Assembly: GCF_026745355.1 (NCBI RefSeq)
Contig: NC_079208.1
Coordinates: 18,808,213-18,872,212 of the forward strand
Direction: 5' to 3'
Source of the DNA: Beta vulgaris subsp. vulgaris
Lineage: Eukaryota > Streptophyta > Magnoliopsida > Caryophyllales > Amaranthaceae
Length of the DNA stretch: 64,000 nucleotides
Shown piece after piece: positions 59,909 through 64,000 of the stretch. The first letter of the stretch is position 1. Each line of letters starts with the position of its first letter. The notes beneath the pieces are model-generated. The model saw only the letters and a program-made list of their open reading frames with translations. It was not told the origin of the DNA and searched no databases. A program made the position numbers and the translations under genes.

Positions 59909-60015
59909 GATCGAAAGAGAAAGAAAATAGCCACGAACGGAGCTCCGGCAACCTTGCCGACGATGCTACTGTACGAACCGAAGAAATACAGTGAAGTGAA
60001 CTGCTTGTGGCAGTT

Positions 60016-60027
60016 GCTCTGATACCA
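60016..60027 (-). promoter_or_regulatory. copia-3 primer-binding site
   Basis: The - strand reads TGGTATCAGAGC, immediately adjoining the LTR end at 60028. Perfect tRNA-Met complement. Confidence 0.92.
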
Positions 60028-60238
60028 TGAAAGAATAAGGTTTAGGGTTTAATTTGTTTCCTGCCTTTCTCATTCATGCATTCAGGTATTTTATACAACT
60101 TAAGCTAAAGCGGGCATAAGTGGAGTTTAGCCCAACTAACAAAAAGCCTAAATACAAACCGGTTAATTACAAGGAATAATGATAAAAGAATGCGCCTATA
60201 TACATAATATTATGGGCCTATATACATAATGTCTAACA
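60028..60238 (-). repeat. copia-3 5' LTR
   Basis: 211 bp. On the - strand it starts TGTTAGACATTATG at 60238 and ends TTCTTTCA at 60028. It contains a short internal duplication of the CCTATATACATAAT motif. Confidence 0.9.
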
Positions 60239-60385
60239 CATTTTCTTATATTCACACACACCTAGTCATCATCTACAATTTGAAATCTAAGTTCATAACA
60301 AAGGTGGGTTTCACCAGCTTCAAACGAAGTGAAATTATTGAACTTTTTCTATTTGGAATTGTCTTAGGTCTAGAAATCAATGCAT

Positions 60386-60752
60386 GTGTCGGGCTTGTTC
60401 ACGGGCTAGTCCCGCGGGCTACGGGAAATGCCGGGACGGGACGGGTCCGAGCCCGTGAGTGGCGGGCCGTGTTGGTTCGGGGAGGAAATTTCCAATTTAT
60501 GTTGTTTTTTTGGATTTTTGGCAGTTTTAGGCTAAAAAACAAAGGAAAGGAGCGTTCGGGCCGTGGACCGTCTCATGGGCCATCTACGTGGGCTCGTGCC
60601 GTTGCAGGATTGAAAGAAAGTTTATTGACCGCGACAGGCCTGCAGCCCACGTAGCGGAGAAGGGGTCGGGCCGGACCTCGAGCGGGCTCGGGTCGGTCCG
60701 GGTCCAAGTCGTGTCGGGCCGGCCCGTTTGCCCGCCCCATGCCCACCTCTAG
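60386..60752. repeat. GC-rich repeat, possibly a non-autonomous hAT-like element
   Basis: A sharp GC-rich island with many CGGGCC/GGGTCGG motifs. Its right end is GGCCGGCCCGTTTGCCCGCC and GCCCACCTCTA, whose complement TAGAGGTGGGC resembles hAT-type ends. The left end (GTGTCGGGCTTGTTCACGGGC) is a weak inverse counterpart. I could not confirm an 8-bp target duplication. The open frame across it is a composition artefact. Confidence 0.45.
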
Positions 60753-60838
60753 TTACTACTATGCCTCCCTAGCTATGCTTACTGGAACCAGCAATAATAG
60801 AAGAGGTGCAAAAATTACCAAAACAAACTCCACAAAAG

Positions 60839-61360
60839 TGATATGACTACTAAACCAATAAGTCTAATAATTAAGTATGAATATGAATCTTGAAGAAAAG
60901 ACTTCAAGAACTCGAACAAACAAGTATAAAAGTCGAACCAAAGGGATATTTCTTCACTCAAGATCACTCTTGAAACTTGAATAAAAGAATCTAAGCACTC
61001 TTAAAATCACTCTTGAATTGAAGATATTCAACACTAAGAACTTAACAATCGTGAAAAGTTATTAATGGTTTGATTAAGCTAATAATCACAAGCAAGTTTA
61101 ACTCAAAATAATCTATGTATTATTATTGAAAGCCATGCCCTTTATATAGGGTACAACCTATGATAATCCAACTAGGAAACATAAACTAACAAGATGAGAA
61201 TTAAGCTAATTCTATCCTAAATCACACGCCTAAAGATAACCATGTACAAGCACATGTTTATCCTATATAACTATAAAATCGATCTACTAGATATATATAA
61301 TAACATAGCAATCCTAACAAAACTAGGATTTTATGTAGCAAGCAAGAAGTAATCCTAACA
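60839..61360 (-). repeat. Probable 3' LTR of a gypsy element
   Basis: It lies directly downstream (- strand) of the integrase end. The inner border TGTTAGGATTACTTC at 61360 is a normal LTR start. A TATA-like CTATATAAAGGG is on the - strand at about 61137-61148. The left border (TGATATGAC at 60839) is a guess, because the other LTR is outside the usable sequence. Confidence 0.5.
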
Positions 61361-63508
61361 GAACTAGGACTCCTCTTCACTCCATCCCACGCCATCCTCC
61401 ATGCTCCATGTCACCACACAAGCCAAGACTTCATTCTTACTCTTGATTTCAAACCCTAGAGTGTCCATGATCAAGTCAACAGGTTCATGGATAACAAGTG
61501 TCTTTGTATCCATATCATCTCCCTTCACAAAAGAATTTGCCTCAAATTCTCATCATATAGTATGGAGATAGATCACCCACATTGAAAGTAGCATTCACAT
61601 TCAACTCATCTGGCAAGTCTATCTTGTAAGCATAATTCCAATGACTCCAATTACCTCAAATGGACCATCTGCTCGAGGCATGAGCTTATTATTCCTCTTG
61701 CTAGGGAACATTTCCTTCCTGAAATGTATCCATACAAGATCACCAACCTTGAACCTATGTTGTTTGCGCCCTTTATTAGCCCTTGTCTTGTATTGGATGT
61801 TCATCTTCTCAATCTTAGCCTTTACTTGCTCACGAGTCTTGTGAAAATCTTCCAACCTCTTCTTTGCATCCGTATGTATGTCATGTTTAGGCATAGCAAC
61901 AAAATTAATAGGAAGCAATGGATTAACACCATACACTACCTCAAATGGAGAATGAGATGTAGTAGATGAATGTGCCCTATTATATGCAAACTCTACATGA
62001 GCAAGTTTGATGTCCCAATCATTTTGTGTCTTACTCACCAAACCTCTTAGTAAAGATCCCAAAGTACGATGACCTCAGTTTGGCCATCTGTCTGGGGTGA
62101 TGACTAGTACTAAAGAGTAGCTTAGTACCTACCATGCGCCACAAACACCTCCAAAAATGACTTACGAATTTCGAATCCCTATCAAATAGAATGCTCCATG
62201 GTATTCCATGTAGCTTAATGATCTCTCTAAAGCATAAATCAACTACATGTGTTGCATCATCAGTCTTGTGCATAGGAACAAAGTGAGCCATCTTAGGGAA
62301 ACGATCCACAACTACCATTATGACATTCTCCCCCCTTTGAGTTCGAGGCAACCCTACAATGAAATCTATGCTCACACTATCCCAAGGTTGATGAGGGTAC
62401 TCTTAGCCTTTTGACAAGTAGCACAATGTGTAACTACCAAGTGAACATCTTTTATCATGCGTGGCCAGTAGAAATTCTCTTGAAGAGTGTCAAGAGTCTT
62501 TTGCACTCCAAATGACCAGCCACACCATCCTATGGACTCCCTTACTAGGAGACTCTCACGCCACACTTAGGCACACATAACTTGTTTCCCTTGAAGAGGA
62601 ACCCTTCATGAACCACATATAGACCCTATGGATGAGCCATCTTCTCCCCAAAATCAGCATCTTCTTTGTATTGTTCCTTCAAGTGTTCGAACCTAACACT
62701 TGTGCATCCACAGTTGTCAACAAGTAGGAACGTCTAGATAGTGCATCTGTCACCACATTTTCCTTACCTTCCTATGTGAAAGATTGGAGAAACTCCACCC
62801 ACTTAGCGCGTCTATGATTCTTTTGTTGTCCATGGACGTGCTTCAAAGCTTCATGGTCGGAATGAAGTATAAATGGTTTTGGCCTTAAACAGTGTGACCA
62901 ATGATCCAAGGCACGCACAATAGCATAGAATTCTCGATCATATATAGTTAGAATAATTGAGCTTAGCACTACTCAATTTCTCACTAAGATACGAAATTGG
63001 AAGCTTCTCTTGCAATAGAACAACCCCAATCCCTACTCCACTTGCATCACATTCCACCTCAAACAACTTGTGGAAATCTGGAAGTGCTAAAACAGGAGCA
63101 CAACATAACTTACCCTTGACATCTTCAAATGCTTGTTGTGCTAAAGAAGTCCAAGTAAACTCTCCTTTCTTCAATAGCTCAGTGATAGGTGGCATGATAG
63201 AAGAGAAGTTTCGAATGAACTCATAAATGATGCCAATCCATGAAAGCTTCGACATTCAGACACATTCTTAGGGCTAACTAAGATGAAATGGCCTTTACTT
63301 TCTCAGGATCAACATGAACTCCTTCTCGTGATACAAAAACAATGTATCCCAAAAACGCCACTCTAGGTACTAGAAACTCACATTTATCCATCTTACCATA
63401 GAGTTGTTGTTCTCTTAGTTTCATGAAGAGGCTACGCAAATGTAAGAAGTGCTCTTCCACATTGTGGCTATAGATTAGTATATCATCTAAATAAACAATC
63501 AGAAACTT
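61361..63508 (-). pseudogene. pol: Ty3/gypsy pol: RT end, RNase H, integrase
   Basis: On the - strand from the right: RT catalytic FLIVYLDDILIYSHN and VAFLGYIV (63511-63278); RT connection with [20 protein letters not shown] (63255-62938); RNase H with [19 protein letters not shown] and [13 protein letters not shown] (62969-62772). Integrase HHCC is around [11 protein letters not shown] (62566-62372). The core has [15 protein letters not shown] and [14 protein letters not shown] (62375-62031). C-terminal blocks include FAYNRAHSSTTSHSPFEVVYG and LVWIHFRKEMFPSKR..RADGPFEVI (62062-61619), a GPY/F-type end as in chromoviruses, though no chromodomain is recognised. Frame breaks separate most blocks. 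The rest of RT, protease and gag are missing at the right because of the CACTA insertion. Confidence 0.87.
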
Positions 63509-64000
63509 CACTAGTAGAATAAATGCTTATTGCTACGGTCAAAAAGTGGCCTATTGCTGCGGTTTTAGGCGCGCAGCAATTAAGGGGGCAACAATAGGTA
63601 ATAATTATATTGCTGCGATTTTTAACCGCAGCAATATTTGAACATATTGCTGCGGTTTTTAGGTAAAACCGCAACAATATATTTATTTTATATCAAATTT
63701 ATAAAGCATATTGCTGCGGTTTCTGGAGAAAACCGCAGCAATATGCTGAATTTAATAATTAAAAATAGGCATATTGCTGCGGTTTTTCCGAAAAACCGCA
63801 GCAATTAGGTCCAGTAGTAAATTTTTTGTTTTTTTTTTTTTTTGGCATTTTGTCATTAAATTTGAAAGACAAAAAGGCTAAAAGAAAATATAACACTACT
63901 GATTGAAACTAATGACAAAATTCAAAAATTCAAAACATAAAAAATATAAATTGAAATATATTATTACATTATATTTAACCCAGAGTATAAAAACCAAAAT
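63509..64000. mobile_element. Start of another CACTA-type element, runs off the window
   Basis: It begins CACTAGTAGAATAAATG inside the gypsy RT gene (left flank CTT), followed by at least four palindromic pairs of ATTGCTGCGGTTTT and AAAACCGCAGCAAT within ~300 bp. This is the same architecture as the GGGCTGCGC-repeat CACTA at 37254 with a different motif. The right end is not in the window. Confidence 0.75.

Larger units (their letters stand above)
55420..60238 (-). mobile_element. copia-3: complete-length Ty1/copia element, CATTT target duplication
   Basis: The 4.8 kb element has short LTRs: 60028-60238 (5', 211 bp) and 55420-55575 (3', 156 bp, with an internal deletion of ~55 bp). On the - strand they run TGT(T/A)AGACATTATG to TATTCTTTCA. 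CATTT lies at 55415-55419 and 60239-60243. The order is gag, protease, integrase, RT, RNase H. A C-rich run beside the 3' LTR is the polypurine tract on the - strand. Coding is broken by several frameshifts and stops. The lineage is different from copia-1 and copia-2: much shorter LTRs, a DTGASHH protease and no extra ORF. Confidence 0.93.

Noticed and set aside
60400..60660. Arg/Gly-rich open frame in the GC-rich island
   Set aside because: Open only because the high GC content removes stop codons. No motif; it lies within a repeat.
63530..63810. Regularly spaced repeats resembling a CRISPR-like array
   Set aside because: The units are palindromic ATTGCTGCGG motifs of a CACTA subterminal region, with irregular spacing, in a plant genome. 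No CRISPR is expected or supported.

Overview
This window looks like a transposon-dense, AT-rich intergenic stretch of a dicot plant nuclear genome. The evidence is the set of element families: Sirevirus-type Ty1/copia elements, Ty3/gypsy elements, CACTA elements carrying TNP2, a Mutator-like element (MULE) with a mudrA-type transposase, a Rep/helicase Helitron and Stowaway-like MITEs. I see no convincing intact single-copy host gene and no rRNA, tRNA or CRISPR. The species cannot be fixed from sequence alone. Everything below was read by eye, with no database search.

Layout. 1-2166 is AT-rich DNA ending in a piece of a gypsy-type LTR. 2167-8217 is a Sirevirus-like copia element (copia-1, + strand) with both LTRs, gag, protease and integrase but no reverse transcriptase. 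8218-9467 is intergenic. 9468-28253 is a second Sirevirus-like element (copia-2, - strand), itself hit twice. A 2.8 kb fold-back CACTA-type element (10288-13105) sits in its 3' LTR. A 5.7 kb MULE (13464-19167, perfect 9-bp target duplication) sits just upstream of that LTR. The MULE carries a mudrA-like gene and a small GRF zinc-finger gene. Copia-2 also has an extra ORF in the env-like position.

28254-33938 is a large-LTR element with no recognisable protein-coding interior, fused at a deletion junction to the truncated copia-2 5' LTR. 33939-34909 is a gypsy gag/U5 fragment. 34910-52461 is a decayed Helitron with a textbook 3' terminus, split by about 13 kb of inserted DNA. That insert looks like an older CACTA-type element carrying pieces of an unknown multi-exon gene. 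It contains in turn a well-bounded 9.4 kb CACTA element (37254-46637, TTA target duplication) with TNP2, a Transposase_24-like ORF and a Ulp1-like protease domain. It also contains a 358-bp MITE (47897-48254) that shares its terminal repeats with the MULE at 13 kb.

52462-55419 holds MITEs and a hairpin. 55420-60238 is a complete-length third copia element (copia-3, - strand, CATTT target duplication). 60386-60752 is a GC-rich repeat. 60839-63508 is the 3' part of a gypsy element (- strand), interrupted at 63509 by the start of another CACTA-type element that runs out of the window. The best candidates for biology beyond routine annotation are the MULE and its matching MITE, the giant inverted-repeat CACTA derivative, the tandem arrays inside the big CACTA, and the unknown spliced gene pieces around 36 and 47 kb.
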